Below are positions 28,711 through 38,862 of a DNA stretch of 64,000 nucleotides, piece after piece. Below the pieces are notes generated by a model. The model was not told the DNA's origin. It did no database searches and saw only the letters and a list, made by a program, of their open reading frames with translations. A program made the translations under genes and the position numbers. Origin of the DNA: Cytophaga sp. FL35 (GTDB lineage: Bacteria > Bacteroidota > Bacteroidia > Flavobacteriales > Flavobacteriaceae). The number at the start of each line of letters is the position of its first letter. Position 1 is the stretch's first letter. The DNA lies in contig NZ_JACSOH010000002.1 of the NCBI RefSeq assembly GCF_014349235.1, forward strand, positions 246,884 through 310,883. The letters are read 5' to 3'.

Positions 28711-31700
28711 CTAATCCTGCTTTAACTCCGTGGGGAGAATACCAAAATGGGCCTTAAAACATTTAGTAAAATAGGAAGGGGAAGAAAACCCAACTTGAAA
28801 GCAAACTTCACTGATCGAGGCATCTCCCTTTTCAATTATTTCTTTGGCCTTCTCCAATCTTAACTTTCTTAAAAACTCGTTGGCAGTACAACCGGTAAGT
28901 GCCTTTATTTTTCGGTAAAGCTGACTTCTACTAAGGTTAAGCTCTTCCGCCAATAACTCCACATTAAGGTTTTCATCAGCAATATTCTTTACAATGAAGT
29001 CTATTACTTTTTCAATAAAGTTCTTATCCAATTGAGTGGTATGCTCCGGTATCTTAACGCTGGTGCCATCACTACCAAACTTATCCAATAAAATTTGCCT
29101 ACTGGTGAGTAACCTTCTCAACTGTGTTCTTAACACCGTCATGTCAAATGGCTTGCTCAAATAAATATCCGCCCCGCACTCAATGCCCTTAACCCAATCT
29201 TCATTCATGGTTTTTGCAGTTAGCATCACGATTGGGATATGACAGGTTTTTATATCCTTTTTTATCTCTTCGGAAAATTCAAAACCATCCATTTCCGGCA
29301 TAACAACATCTGTTATAATTAAGTGTGGTGTTTTTTTGGCAGCCATTTCCAGTCCTAATATCCCATTGGCAGCTTCCAGTACCTTAAACTCATGCTGCAG
29401 TTCATCTCTTAGGTAGGATCGTAACTCCGTATTGTCCTCTACCAGCAGAACCGTTTTTTTGGATGAGGCATTGTTGAACGTCTCTATCAGGTCAAGAACA
29501 TGAACAGTACTATTACTACCGGACTCCTCTAGCGGTATTTGGGGTTCTTTGTAAAGGAACTCTCCTTGCTCAAAATGTGTCTTACCTAAAGGAAGAAAAA
29601 TCCGAAATTTGGTTCCGACGGTTTCCTCACTTTCTACCTCAACTGTACCTTTCAACAGATCTACAAAACTTTTTACCACTTCAAGACCAATACCGGTGCC
29701 ACCGTAATATTGGCTGTTCATGTTCTTGACCTGATAGAAACGTTCAAAAACATTCTTTACTTCCTCCTGGCTAATACCACTACCGGTATCTTCTATGAAT
29801 ATTTCAATGCCCTCCATTGGTTTTTTATCATCTACCAACGGAAACCTTTTTCCTTTTTCGCATTTAGATAAACCAACAGTTATGGTTCCATTATCAGGTG
29901 TAATCTTAAATGCATTACTTAGAATATTAAAGAGAACTTTTTCCAACATGCCTTGATCGCTCCATAAAGAAATGTCTTCCTCAGGCGTTTCCAACATAAG
30001 GGCAATGTTTTTTAAAGTTGCTTCCTCTTTAAAATGTTCAACTACTTCCTTGGTAAAATCAACCGCATCTATTTTCGAAACCTTTAATGAAAATTTATTG
30101 AGCTGTAGCTTTCTAAAATCCATAAGCTCATCAATCAACCTTTTAAGTCTTCCCGTGTTTTTTCTTACCGTTAGCAACTTATCTTTCAGTGCAACGGGCA
30201 ATTTGGTATCCCGCTCTGAAATAATGGCCTCCAAAGGGTTTAAAATCAATGTTAGCGGTGTTCTGAATTCGTGGGAAATATTCGTAAAAAATTGGATTTT
30301 TCTGCTATTTAATTCTTCCTCCTGCAGACGTTTTTCCCGTTCTAACTGTGCTATTCTCTTCTCACGCAACCGATCCCTAACCAAACGAGTTGCAAAGAGG
30401 GTAACGGAGCCAAGCATAATGAAATAACAGGCAAAAGCCATATGGGTTTTCCACCAGGGAGGTAGGACTGTGATAGAAAGACTTTTCACTTCCTCATTCC
30501 AGACGCCATCATTATTGGAAGCCTTTACCCTAAAGGTATAATCACCTGGGGAAAGATTCGTATAATGTGCGGTAGTTGTATTACCTACAAAATTCCAGGT
30601 TTCTTCTAATCCTTCCAAAAAATAGGCATACTGGTTCTTTTCCGGTCGGGTGTAATTAACCGCTGCAAATTCAATTGTAAAAACGGATTGCTGATGGCCG
30701 AGCTCAATATGATCTGTCTTACCAAAAGCTCTAGTCAACGGGGTGTTTTTATCACCAACCCTTGTGCTTTTATTGTGAATCTTTAGGTCCGTAAAATAAA
30801 TAGGTGGCCTGTTTTCGTTAGTAACGATACGTTTGGGGTCTACAATGTTGATGCCCTCATAATTACCAAAGTACATAATGCCGTTCTCGTCCTTATAAGA
30901 AGCATTGTAATTAAAATCATTGGACAATAAACCGTCATTGGTATTGAAGTTAACGAACTTATCATTTTCCGAATTTAAATAAGAAAGCCCGTTATTACCC
31001 CCCACCCACAGTACGCCTTCATCACTTTCAAGAATTGTTACAATGTTTTCCTGTTCTAGATTACTGGAGCTGCGGTTAAACCATGTAATTTCCTTACTTC
31101 TAAAATCATGTTTCCATAACCCGGCCCCATCTGTACCGATCCAAATATTACCGTAACGATCTTCACACAATGAAACCACCATGTTCAACATGCTTTTCTC
31201 TGCGGCAATAGTCTTCTTATCCTCTATCAAATCTACTTTTTCAAAAGGTTTCGTTGCCAAGTGGGAACGCTTGAACAAGCCTTTATTCGTGGCGACCCAA
31301 ATGGTATTCTCCCGGTCTACCAACACTTTTCTAATTTCGGCCTCGTTATTAAAATCATCATCAGGGACAGAACCAAATGCTTCTTTCTTGGTGTCGTAAA
31401 AATAGAGTCCGCTTGCACTGGTTCCTATCCAGACCACTCCCTCAATATCCTCTGCAAAATTCATCACTCTATAAAAATGCATTCGATCATTCACGCTCTC
31501 GATCTCAAAATGCTTGAATTCTCGAGAACCCTTTTTTAGATAGTAAACACCAGAATTCCACGTGGCTACCCATAGATTTCCTGAACTATCATAAAATAGA
31601 TTTTGGACATCCACAGCATCCAAGCCAGTAGCTATAGGATTATTGGGGTCTATGAGATGGGTAAAATGTTTATTCTTAGGGTCATAAACATCTATACCCC

Positions 31701-32841
31701 CACCATCCATTCCTATCCAGAGCCTGTTTTTCTTATCTTTTACAATGCTCGTAACAGATGAGGATTGTAAAGAATTCTGCACGTTTTGAACGCTTTGTAA
31801 GTCCTTGAACTTATCATAGGAACGGTCATAGACACTTACACCTGCGTTGTAATACCCCATCCAGATACGTTCCTCCCTATCCACAAAAACAGACCAGATA
31901 GAATTGGACTTTATCCCATTTACTTCAAACTTATCATACTTATAGTTTTTTATGAGATAACCATCTTTCTTTAGAACCAACAAGCCATCATTCTCAGTAG
32001 CGCATAAAATATTACCATCAGGGGCCTGTGCCATAGCAAAAACACGTTCGTTCGTAAGGGTTAAATGGGTAGTTTGGTAGGTATTCATCTTATCTGCTTC
32101 TACCTTGAGCAAGCCACTACTGAAGGTTCCCAACCAAAGTGAACCGGAATCATCAATAAGCATGGACTCGATACCAAAGGGTAAGCCCTTTTCAGTTGCT
32201 ACACCCTGTAGAGCAATGGGAGTTGCATTTTTACCATTAAATTCAAAAAGTCCCTTATTGGTACCAATAAGAATTTTTCCGTCATCCCTTTTCTTAAAAC
32301 ATTTTATAATGAGGTTTTTCTCCGGCCGGGGCACTAACGGAACAGAGCTTGCAGTCAAACTTTTGGCATCTACCTTAAAGAGGCCATCCACATTGGTTCC
32401 TGCGAGTAAATGACCATCATCAGTTTCTATAACGTCCCAAACAACGGTACTTTCTAAAAATTCATCCCCTAACTTAAATTTCACTCGATTAAATTGATCT
32501 AAATCTTCATCATAAACATTGAGACCAACTTCTGTTCCCACCCAAATCCTATTGTTGGAATCCACATAGGCATTTTGTATCAAAGAACTATTTAAGGAAT
32601 GAGGATTGTTGAATTCTTGACGATATGTTTTTAATTCTGCACCAAAGTTTTTGTAGAGTCCGCCCCCATAGGAACCAATCCATACCACGCCATTTTGATC
32701 TTGAACAATGGTGGAAATGGCCTTTTGTGAAATGCCCTTTTCTATATCAATAAAAGCGTATTCTTCATCTGTTATTTGACAGGATACGGAAACACAGACC
32801 ATTAAAAGAATAGCCAAAAAGAGCTGCTTAGAGAATTTCAT
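28711..32841 (-). CDS. Hybrid two-component system sensor/regulator (HTCS) with AraC output
   Basis: This 1376-residue single-chain regulator has a signal peptide. Two seven-bladed propellers of repeated W-I-G/W-V-G strands make up about residues 25-665, and a Y_Y_Y domain follows (about 725-790). One transmembrane helix spans about 800-820. The cytoplasmic part has a histidine kinase dimerisation domain with phospho-acceptor His857 (N-I-S-H-E-F-R-T-P), an ATPase domain with G-T-G-I-G-L-E, a receiver domain (about 1120-1235) with Asp in I-I-T-D-V-V-M-P, and a C-terminal AraC-type DNA-binding domain. HTCS proteins sense oligosaccharides in the periplasm and activate the adjacent utilisation locus. 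Its position between the GH10 operon and the GH67-GH51 operon makes xylan-derived oligosaccharides the likely signal. Confidence 0.96.
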   Translation of the reverse strand: MKFSKQLFLAILLMVCVSVSCQITDEEYAFIDIEKGISQKAISTIVQDQNGVVWIGSYGGGLYKNFGAELKTYRQEFNNPHSLNSSLIQNAYVDSNNRIWVGTEVGLNVYDEDLDQFNRVKFKLGDEFLESTVVWDVIETDDGHLLAGTNVDGLFKVDAKSLTASSVPLVPRPEKNLIIKCFKKRDDGKILIGTNKGLFEFNGKNATPIALQGVATEKGLPFGIESMLIDDSGSLWLGTFSSGLLKVEADKMNTYQTTHLTLTNERVFAMAQAPDGNILCATENDGLLVLKKDGYLIKNYKYDKFEVNGIKSNSIWSVFVDREERIWMGYYNAGVSVYDRSYDKFKDLQSVQNVQNSLQSSSVTSIVKDKKNRLWIGMDGGGIDVYDPKNKHFTHLIDPNNPIATGLDAVDVQNLFYDSSGNLWVATWNSGVYYLKKGSREFKHFEIESVNDRMHFYRVMNFAEDIEGVVWIGTSASGLYFYDTKKEAFGSVPDDDFNNEAEIRKVLVDRENTIWVATNKGLFKRSHLATKPFEKVDLIEDKKTIAAEKSMLNMVVSLCEDRYGNIWIGTDGAGLWKHDFRSKEITWFNRSSSNLEQENIVTILESDEGVLWVGGNNGLSYLNSENDKFVNFNTNDGLLSNDFNYNASYKDENGIMYFGNYEGINIVDPKRIVTNENRPPIYFTDLKIHNKSTRVGDKNTPLTRAFGKTDHIELGHQQSVFTIEFAAVNYTRPEKNQYAYFLEGLEETWNFVGNTTTAHYTNLSPGDYTFRVKASNNDGVWNEEVKSLSITVLPPWWKTHMAFACYFIMLGSVTLFATRLVRDRLREKRIAQLEREKRLQEEELNSRKIQFFTNISHEFRTPLTLILNPLEAIISERDTKLPVALKDKLLTVRKNTGRLKRLIDELMDFRKLQLNKFSLKVSKIDAVDFTKEVVEHFKEEATLKNIALMLETPEEDISLWSDQGMLEKVLFNILSNAFKITPDNGTITVGLSKCEKGKRFPLVDDKKPMEGIEIFIEDTGSGISQEEVKNVFERFYQVKNMNSQYYGGTGIGLEVVKSFVDLLKGTVEVESEETVGTKFRIFLPLGKTHFEQGEFLYKEPQIPLEESGSNSTVHVLDLIETFNNASSKKTVLLVEDNTELRSYLRDELQHEFKVLEAANGILGLEMAAKKTPHLIITDVVMPEMDGFEFSEEIKKDIKTCHIPIVMLTAKTMNEDWVKGIECGADIYLSKPFDMTVLRTQLRRLLTSRQILLDKFGSDGTSVKIPEHTTQLDKNFIEKVIDFIVKNIADENLNVELLAEELNLSRSQLYRKIKALTGCTANEFLRKLRLEKAKEIIEKGDASISEVCFQVGFSSPSYFTKCFKAHFGILPTELKQD

Positions 32842-33169
32842 ATAGTTGAGTTAAGCCGTAAACTGCACTTTAACTAAGAGTTAGGGGAATTTACGAGCTT
32901 AAAAATAGGAAATTGATTTTAATGTGTAATCACTACACCTAGCAATTACTCTAACTTCCGGGCAACTAGTAAGCCAGGTATGACATGCGTACACTTTTGA
33001 ATGCTTCAAATGTAGTAGTAAGGGACTCGATCTTTCTATTATTTCATCAATCATTCCAACATATTTGTCTTTCATCTATTTACTGTAAGGTCCACACATA
33101 TTTTGTACCTTTTATATCTTGTAACACAAAACCCAAAAGGGACTTTTTACTAGCAATTATAAATGCACT
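32842..33169. other. Divergent intergenic region between the HTCS gene and the GH67 operon
   Basis: This 328-base AT-rich gap should hold the promoters of both the HTCS gene (minus) and the GH67-GH51-esterase operon (plus). A weak -7-like TATCTTG lies at 33115-33121 on the plus strand, without a convincing -33 partner. No direct repeat that would mark an HTCS binding site could be picked out by eye. A short open frame at 32985-33176 looks non-coding. Confidence 0.35.
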
Positions 33170-35338
33170 ATGTTGAAAACAAACCTCTTCTCACTGCTAT
33201 TTTTCGCTCTAACTTTTTTAGGAACATCCCAGACTCCCGGTTATGAACTATGGATGGATTATAAAAAAGTCGAAATGCCAAGTTTGTCTTCACAAAATTC
33301 AAACATCGCCAACGAAGTAACTGTTTTAGGTGAAGGGGAAACCATTCAAGTGATTAAGAATGAACTACTATTGGCCCTGCCTCAAATGTTGGGAAGCCAA
33401 TTTGAAATCAAAAAAGAGATTGGTGAAAAATCAAGTATGATTATTGCTACTTGGGCCCAGCTGCCTCAAAACATTAAAAAACAAATTGAGCTTGATGATG
33501 AAAGTTTTGGCAATGAAGGCTTTGCCCTTAAGTCTTTAAACACAAAAAAAGCACAAAAAATAATAGTGACTGCCAGAACCCAGATAGGTTTACTTTATGG
33601 CGCCTTTAGGTTGTTGGCACTTATGCAACAGCACAGCGACCTTACTAATATAGATCTAACGGACTCCCCCAAAATAGATATTCGTATGCTCAATCATTGG
33701 GATAATCTAGACCGTACCGTTGAGAGGGGCTATGCCGGATTTTCGCTTTGGAATTGGCAAAAACTACCTGAATATATAGACCAGCGCTATGTCGATTATG
33801 CCCGAGCCAATGCATCGGTAGGCATCAATGCCGTTTCACTCACCAATGTGAACGCCAATGCTTTGATTTTAACGCCCATGTATTTGGAAAAGGTAAAGGC
33901 CTTGGCCGAGACCTTTCGGCCTTACGGCATAAAAGTATATTTAACTGCACGGTTTTCCGCTCCCATTGAAATTGGCGGATTGGAAACGGCGGATCCGCTT
34001 GATCAAAAGGTGATTGAATGGTGGCAAGCTAAAGCGGATGAAATTTATGAATTGATACCTGATTTTGGCGGATTTTTAGTGAAGGCTAATTCCGAGGGGC
34101 AACCAGGACCGCAAAATTATGACCGTAACCATGTAGACGGCGCCAATATGATGGCGAAAGCGCTCTCCCCCCACAAAGGAAATGTTATCTGGAGGGCTTT
34201 TGTGTATTCCGAACACGATGCCGATGACCGAGCCAAACAAGCGTATTCAGAGTTCGTACCCTACGACGGTCAATTTCTACCCAATGTATTAGTACAAGTA
34301 AAGAACGGAGCCATCGACTTCCAGCCTCGGGAGCCTTTTCACCCCATGTTCGGCGCCATGCCTAAAACGCCCATTATGATGGAGTTTCAGATTACCAAAG
34401 AGTATCTGGGCTTTAGCACACATATGGTATACCTACCCAAATTGTACGAAGAAGTATTGGAAGCCGACACCTATCAAGAAGGTAAAGGGTCTACAGTAGC
34501 TAAGGTCTTGGACGGATCGTTGCAAGGTCAACAAATTACGGGAATGGCAGGGGTGGCCAATATAGGAAATGACCTTAACTGGACGGGGCATCCTTTTGGG
34601 CAAGCAGATTGGTATGGCTTTGGTAGGCAGGCATGGAATCCTTATCTAGACTCCGAAAAGATTGCGGACGAGTGGTTACGAATGACCTTTAGCACCGATG
34701 AAAAATTTATAGAACCCATCAAAGAAATGATGGTTACTTCCCGAGAAGCAGTAGTCAATTATATGAATCCTCTGGGTCTCCATCACATTTTTGATACGGG
34801 CCACCACTATGGCCCTGGGCCTTGGGTAAGTGAACTCAGCAGACCGGAATGGAATCCCGTTTATTACCATCAAGCAGATGAAAACGGAATTGGTTTTGAC
34901 CGTACTCCTTCAGGGAGTAATGCAACCGCTCAATATGCACAGCCTGTGGCAGAAATGTTCAACGACCCCAAGACCTGCCCTGAGGAGTATTTACTTTGGT
35001 TCCATCACCTGCCTTGGGATTATCAACTAAAGAACGGGGAGACACTCTGGAACGGATTGGCAAAAAAATACCAAGAAGGCGTGAACCAAGTGGCTAAAAT
35101 GCAAGAAACTTGGAACCAAATGAAATCTTATGTGAGTGCAGAGCAACACAAAGAAGTTAACATGCTGCTCACTATTCAGTATAAAGAAGCTAAATGGTGG
35201 CGCGATGCCTGTTTGCTTTATTTCCAGACCTTTTCCAAACAAGAATTGCCCGTAGGTGTAGAAAAACCGGAGCACGACTTAGAATACTACAAATCTTTAA
35301 AATTTCCTTTTGCACCTGGTATTAGGCCGCGTTGGTAA
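33170..35338 (+). CDS. GH67 alpha-glucuronidase
   Basis: The 722-residue protein has a signal peptide (about residues 1-20) and the full-length architecture of family GH67, which removes (4-O-methyl)-glucuronic acid from the non-reducing end of xylo-oligosaccharides. The opening G-Y-E-L-W-M-D-Y is typical. The catalytic acid is Glu309 in K-A-N-S-E-G-Q-P-G-P, and the paired general-base residues are Asp383 (G-A-I-D-F-Q-P-R-E) and Glu405 (M-M-E-F-Q-I-T). The enzyme ends in P-R-W, as many relatives do. It heads a tight plus-strand operon with GH51 (27 bases downstream) and the SGNH esterase. GH67 enzymes act on short products of xylanases, so it should work downstream of the GH10 enzyme in the periplasm. 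Confidence 0.96.
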   Translation: MLKTNLFSLLFFALTFLGTSQTPGYELWMDYKKVEMPSLSSQNSNIANEVTVLGEGETIQVIKNELLLALPQMLGSQFEIKKEIGEKSSMIIATWAQLPQNIKKQIELDDESFGNEGFALKSLNTKKAQKIIVTARTQIGLLYGAFRLLALMQQHSDLTNIDLTDSPKIDIRMLNHWDNLDRTVERGYAGFSLWNWQKLPEYIDQRYVDYARANASVGINAVSLTNVNANALILTPMYLEKVKALAETFRPYGIKVYLTARFSAPIEIGGLETADPLDQKVIEWWQAKADEIYELIPDFGGFLVKANSEGQPGPQNYDRNHVDGANMMAKALSPHKGNVIWRAFVYSEHDADDRAKQAYSEFVPYDGQFLPNVLVQVKNGAIDFQPREPFHPMFGAMPKTPIMMEFQITKEYLGFSTHMVYLPKLYEEVLEADTYQEGKGSTVAKVLDGSLQGQQITGMAGVANIGNDLNWTGHPFGQADWYGFGRQAWNPYLDSEKIADEWLRMTFSTDEKFIEPIKEMMVTSREAVVNYMNPLGLHHIFDTGHHYGPGPWVSELSRPEWNPVYYHQADENGIGFDRTPSGSNATAQYAQPVAEMFNDPKTCPEEYLLWFHHLPWDYQLKNGETLWNGLAKKYQEGVNQVAKMQETWNQMKSYVSAEQHKEVNMLLTIQYKEAKWWRDACLLYFQTFSKQELPVGVEKPEHDLEYYKSLKFPFAPGIRPRW

Positions 35339-35365
35339 AGACAACTTATAATCATCCTGTTCTAC

Positions 35366-36907
35366 ATGAAATATCTATATACCTCCTTAACTTTTCTTTT
35401 CTTCTTCGTTAACATATACGCCCAGGAAAATATTATAACCGTTAAGGTAAACGAACCCCAAGACACCATAAGCAAACATATTTATGGCCATTTTGCAGAG
35501 CACTTGGGCCGTGGAATCTATGATGGTTTTTATGTAGGCAAAGATTCGAAAATTCCCAATACCAATGGAATTAGAACCGATGTGGTAGAAGCACTTAGAG
35601 AGCTACAAATTCCGGTTTTGCGTTGGCCCGGTGGATGCTTTGCCGAGCAGTACCAATGGCGAGACGGAATTGGTCCTGTAGATGAACGCCCCTTGGTGGT
35701 CAATACTTTTTGGGGAGGCGTTACCGAGGATAATTCCTTTGGCACACATGAGTTTTTGCAACTCTGTGAAATGCTCGACACCGAACCTTACATTGCCGTA
35801 AATATCGCTAGTGGAACCGTAAAGGATGCCAGCCAATGGATTGAATATGTAACCTCTGATAAGGATAGTGAAGTAACCAGATTGCGGAAGCAAAACGGTC
35901 GAGAAAAACCTTGGGATGTAAAATTTTGGGGAATCGGAAATGAAAACTGGGGCTGTGGCGGCAGTATGGATGCCAATTATTACACCAACGTTTTTAAACG
36001 GTACAGTACCTATTGCAATGCCGAATATAAAATTGCAAGCGGAGGTGAGTGGGACGACCTTGACTGGACTCGCACCTTTATGACCAAAATAAAAGAAGTA
36101 CCCAATTTTATTGATATTGCCCACGGAATGTCGTACCACTACTATACCATCGCTAATGATTGGACGGTGAAAGGTTCTGCTACGGATTTTGTTGAAGAGG
36201 AATGGTTTAGAAGTATGGACCAGACCATGAAAATGGAAGACAACCTCAAAGACCATATCGCCATTATGGACGAGCACGACCCTGACAACAAAATTGCACT
36301 TATTGCGGATGAGTGGGGAACTTGGTATGATGTGGAAGAGGGCACCAATCCTGGTTTTCTATACCAACAAAACACGCTGAGGGATGCATTGGTGGCAGCC
36401 TTGGGCCTCAACATTTTTAATAATAATGCCCGGCGAATAAAAATGGCCAATATAGCACAGACTGTAAATGTACTTCAGGCCATGATTCTTACCAAAGAAG
36501 AACAAATGGTAAAAACACCTACATTTTATCTGTTCAAAATGTATAAAGAGCACCAAGATGCGGTACAACTACCAAGTGATTTTCAAGGAAAAACGTATAA
36601 AACAGAGCAAGGGGAAATTCCTACGTTATCGGTTTCAGCATCCAAGAACGGCAAAGGCGAAATTCATGTTTCCATTGCAAATGTGCATCCTCGTGCCGAT
36701 TTAAAAACCACCTTGGATCTACAGGGGCTGAATAAACTGAATACCGTTTCGGCCTCCATTATTTCAGCGGACAAAATGAACTCCTTTAATGATTTTGGCA
36801 AAGAAGAGCAGGTAAAGATTGCTTCCTTCGATGCGTTCAAAAAGAAAAAAGGTAAGTTGGAAATAGAAATACCAGCGAAGTCGGTCATCCAATTTAAAGT
36901 TCAATAA
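35366..36907 (+). CDS. GH51 alpha-L-arabinofuranosidase
   Basis: The 513-residue protein has a signal peptide ending in I-Y-A-Q (residue 20) and a GH51 catalytic barrel followed by a C-terminal beta-sandwich. Family blocks are G-H-F-A-E-H-L-G-R-G-I-Y near 41-52 and V-L-R-W-P-G-G-C-F-A near 84-93. The acid/base Glu193 lies in G-I-G-N-E-N-W-G-C-G-G and the nucleophile Glu316 in I-A-D-E-W-G-T-W. It removes arabinofuranosyl side chains from arabinoxylan or arabinan by retention. Most GH51 enzymes are cytoplasmic; the clear signal peptide here points to a periplasmic enzyme. It lies between the GH67 and esterase genes in one operon, with 11 bases to the next start. Confidence 0.95.
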   Translation: MKYLYTSLTFLFFFVNIYAQENIITVKVNEPQDTISKHIYGHFAEHLGRGIYDGFYVGKDSKIPNTNGIRTDVVEALRELQIPVLRWPGGCFAEQYQWRDGIGPVDERPLVVNTFWGGVTEDNSFGTHEFLQLCEMLDTEPYIAVNIASGTVKDASQWIEYVTSDKDSEVTRLRKQNGREKPWDVKFWGIGNENWGCGGSMDANYYTNVFKRYSTYCNAEYKIASGGEWDDLDWTRTFMTKIKEVPNFIDIAHGMSYHYYTIANDWTVKGSATDFVEEEWFRSMDQTMKMEDNLKDHIAIMDEHDPDNKIALIADEWGTWYDVEEGTNPGFLYQQNTLRDALVAALGLNIFNNNARRIKMANIAQTVNVLQAMILTKEEQMVKTPTFYLFKMYKEHQDAVQLPSDFQGKTYKTEQGEIPTLSVSASKNGKGEIHVSIANVHPRADLKTTLDLQGLNKLNTVSASIISADKMNSFNDFGKEEQVKIASFDAFKKKKGKLEIEIPAKSVIQFKVQ

Positions 36908-36918
36908 ACCACCTTGTA

Positions 36919-38862
36919 ATGAAGTATTTCACTTGGCGCTCATTTTATTTAATTATTCTCGTTTTCTTTGTTGGTAGCAACAGTCTTTTAGCACAGATTA
37001 AACTACCCAAGTTAATAAGTGATGGTGCCATCTTTCAGCGGGATACGGAACTTAAAATTTGGGGATGGGCCTCTCCGCAAGAAAAAATAGAATTAACCTT
37101 TAATGGCGATATTTTTACCGCCACCACTAACAGTCAAGGGGAATGGGAGCTTATACTACCCCCTCAAAAAGCAGGTGGGCCTCATCAATTTATATTTAAG
37201 GGAAGTAATGAAATTACCCTAAGCAACATCCTTTTCGGGGAGGTTTGGGTATGTTCAGGACAATCGAACATGGAACTGACCATGAACCGGTTACGCGACA
37301 ATTATCCGGAAGTTATAGCCAACTCTAAAAATTCACAGATTAGGCAGTTTTTGGTGGCCGACAAATATGATTTTAAAGAGGCGCATTCCGATTTTGATTC
37401 AGGCGAATGGAAGGAAGCCAACCCTGAAAATCTCATGGATTTTTCCGGAGTTGCTTACTTCTTTGCCAAAGATATTTACGAAAAATACGATGTTCCGGTA
37501 GGCTTGATTAATGCCGCTTTGGGCGGCTCACCCGTAGAAGCATGGATGAGCGAAGATGCCCTAAGAGAATTCCCTAAAGCCTATGAAGAAATGAAACGGT
37601 ATAAAAATGACGACCTTATTGCCTCTACAGAAGAAAAAGACCAAGCTCGACAAAAGGCATGGTATCAGAAATTAAACACGGAGGACCAAGGCTTTCAAAC
37701 CGGAAAAGAATGGTTTCAAAAAAATCTGGATGACTCCCCATGGAAAACCATGAAAATGCCCAATTTCTGGCATGAGCTAGGATTAAAAAACACCAACGGC
37801 GTAGTGTGGTTTAGGAAGCACATCGATCTGCCAAAAAATTGGTCTGCCGAAAATAATAAACTGTGGTTGGGTAGAATGGTGGATCAGGACCATGTTTTTG
37901 TTAATGGACATTTTGTTGGTACTACGGGTTACCAATATCCGCCCAGAAAATATCAGGTCCCTGACTCCCTATTAAACGAAGTTGACAATGTAATTACCGT
38001 TAGACTCATCAACGAAAGCGGAAAAGGAGGTTTTATCAAAGACAAGCCTTATTTTCTAACTAACGGGAAGGACACCCTCGATCTGAAAGGAGATTGGAAG
38101 TATCGATTGGGTACTAAAATGGAACCTTTACAAGGACCTACTTTTATACGCTGGAAACCTGGCGGACTCTACAACAAGATGATTGCGCCCTTGTTGAACT
38201 ACAAAATAAAAGGTGCCATCTGGTATCAAGGGGAGTCTAACACCAATGACCCCAATAGTTATTTTAAAACCTTTCCGGCGCTCATTAAAAACTGGAGGGC
38301 TAAATGGGATATGGGCGATTTCCCTTTTCTATTTGTACAGTTGGCCAATTTTATGGAGGAAACCCTCAAACCGGTAGAAAGTGATTGGGCACAATTAAGG
38401 CAGGCCCAGCTACAAACTTTAGCCCTTCCGAATACCGGAATGACAGTCATTACAGATATTGGTGAGTGGAATGACATCCACCCTTTAAATAAGAGAGATG
38501 TAGGTAAACGTTTGGCCCAACTCTCTTTTCGATTAGCGTACGAAGATGAAAATGCATTGACCAGCCCGGTACCCAAGAACGCTGATTTTCTAACCGATAG
38601 AATTGAAATAGAATTCAATTATTTGAAAGAAGGATTAATGTCGAAGAACGGAAAGCCCTTGCAAACTTTTGAGCTTTCCGATGATGGCAAAATATTTCAA
38701 ATGGCACAAGCAAGGCTTGAAGGGGATATGGTGTTGGTACACCAAAAAGGAATCAAAAACCCTGTGGCAGTGCGCTATGCATGGTCTAACAACCCCGCAA
38801 AAGCCAATCTGTTTTCAAAAGAAGGTTTGCCTGTTTCTCCATTCGAGTTAAGAAAAGATTAG
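36919..38862 (+). CDS. SGNH sialate O-acetylesterase-like carbohydrate esterase
   Basis: The 647-residue protein has a signal peptide ending in L-L-A-Q and the architecture of the sialate-O-acetylesterase/DUF303 family. The catalytic Ser116 sits in V-C-S-G-Q-S-N-M-E. A jelly-roll sugar-binding insert lies at about 270-375 (W-F-R-K-H-I-D-L-P ... V-F-V-N-G-H-F-V-G). The hydrolase domain resumes with W-Y-Q-G-E-S-N-T-N, and Asp519/His521 in W-N-D-I-H-P complete the site. In a xylan operon it probably removes acetyl groups from xylo-oligosaccharides, as described for related xylan-locus esterases, rather than acting on sialic acid. It is the last gene of the GH67-GH51 operon and overlaps the convergent bicupin gene by 4 bases. 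Confidence 0.88.
   Translation: MKYFTWRSFYLIILVFFVGSNSLLAQIKLPKLISDGAIFQRDTELKIWGWASPQEKIELTFNGDIFTATTNSQGEWELILPPQKAGGPHQFIFKGSNEITLSNILFGEVWVCSGQSNMELTMNRLRDNYPEVIANSKNSQIRQFLVADKYDFKEAHSDFDSGEWKEANPENLMDFSGVAYFFAKDIYEKYDVPVGLINAALGGSPVEAWMSEDALREFPKAYEEMKRYKNDDLIASTEEKDQARQKAWYQKLNTEDQGFQTGKEWFQKNLDDSPWKTMKMPNFWHELGLKNTNGVVWFRKHIDLPKNWSAENNKLWLGRMVDQDHVFVNGHFVGTTGYQYPPRKYQVPDSLLNEVDNVITVRLINESGKGGFIKDKPYFLTNGKDTLDLKGDWKYRLGTKMEPLQGPTFIRWKPGGLYNKMIAPLLNYKIKGAIWYQGESNTNDPNSYFKTFPALIKNWRAKWDMGDFPFLFVQLANFMEETLKPVESDWAQLRQAQLQTLALPNTGMTVITDIGEWNDIHPLNKRDVGKRLAQLSFRLAYEDENALTSPVPKNADFLTDRIEIEFNYLKEGLMSKNGKPLQTFELSDDGKIFQMAQARLEGDMVLVHQKGIKNPVAVRYAWSNNPAKANLFSKEGLPVSPFELRKD

Noticed and set aside
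32985..33176. Short plus-strand open frame in the HTCS-GH67 gap
   Set aside because: The composition is not protein-like (cysteine- and phenylalanine-rich, no domain), it runs into the GH67 start, and the gap is expected to be regulatory.
35603..36277. A 224-codon open frame antisense to GH51
   Set aside because: It mirrors a strongly conserved glycosidase gene and has no recognisable protein features.
36919..38862. Function as a sialic-acid-specific esterase
   Set aside because: The family name is historical; operon partners GH67 and GH51 point to acetylated xylan, and no sialic acid genes are present.
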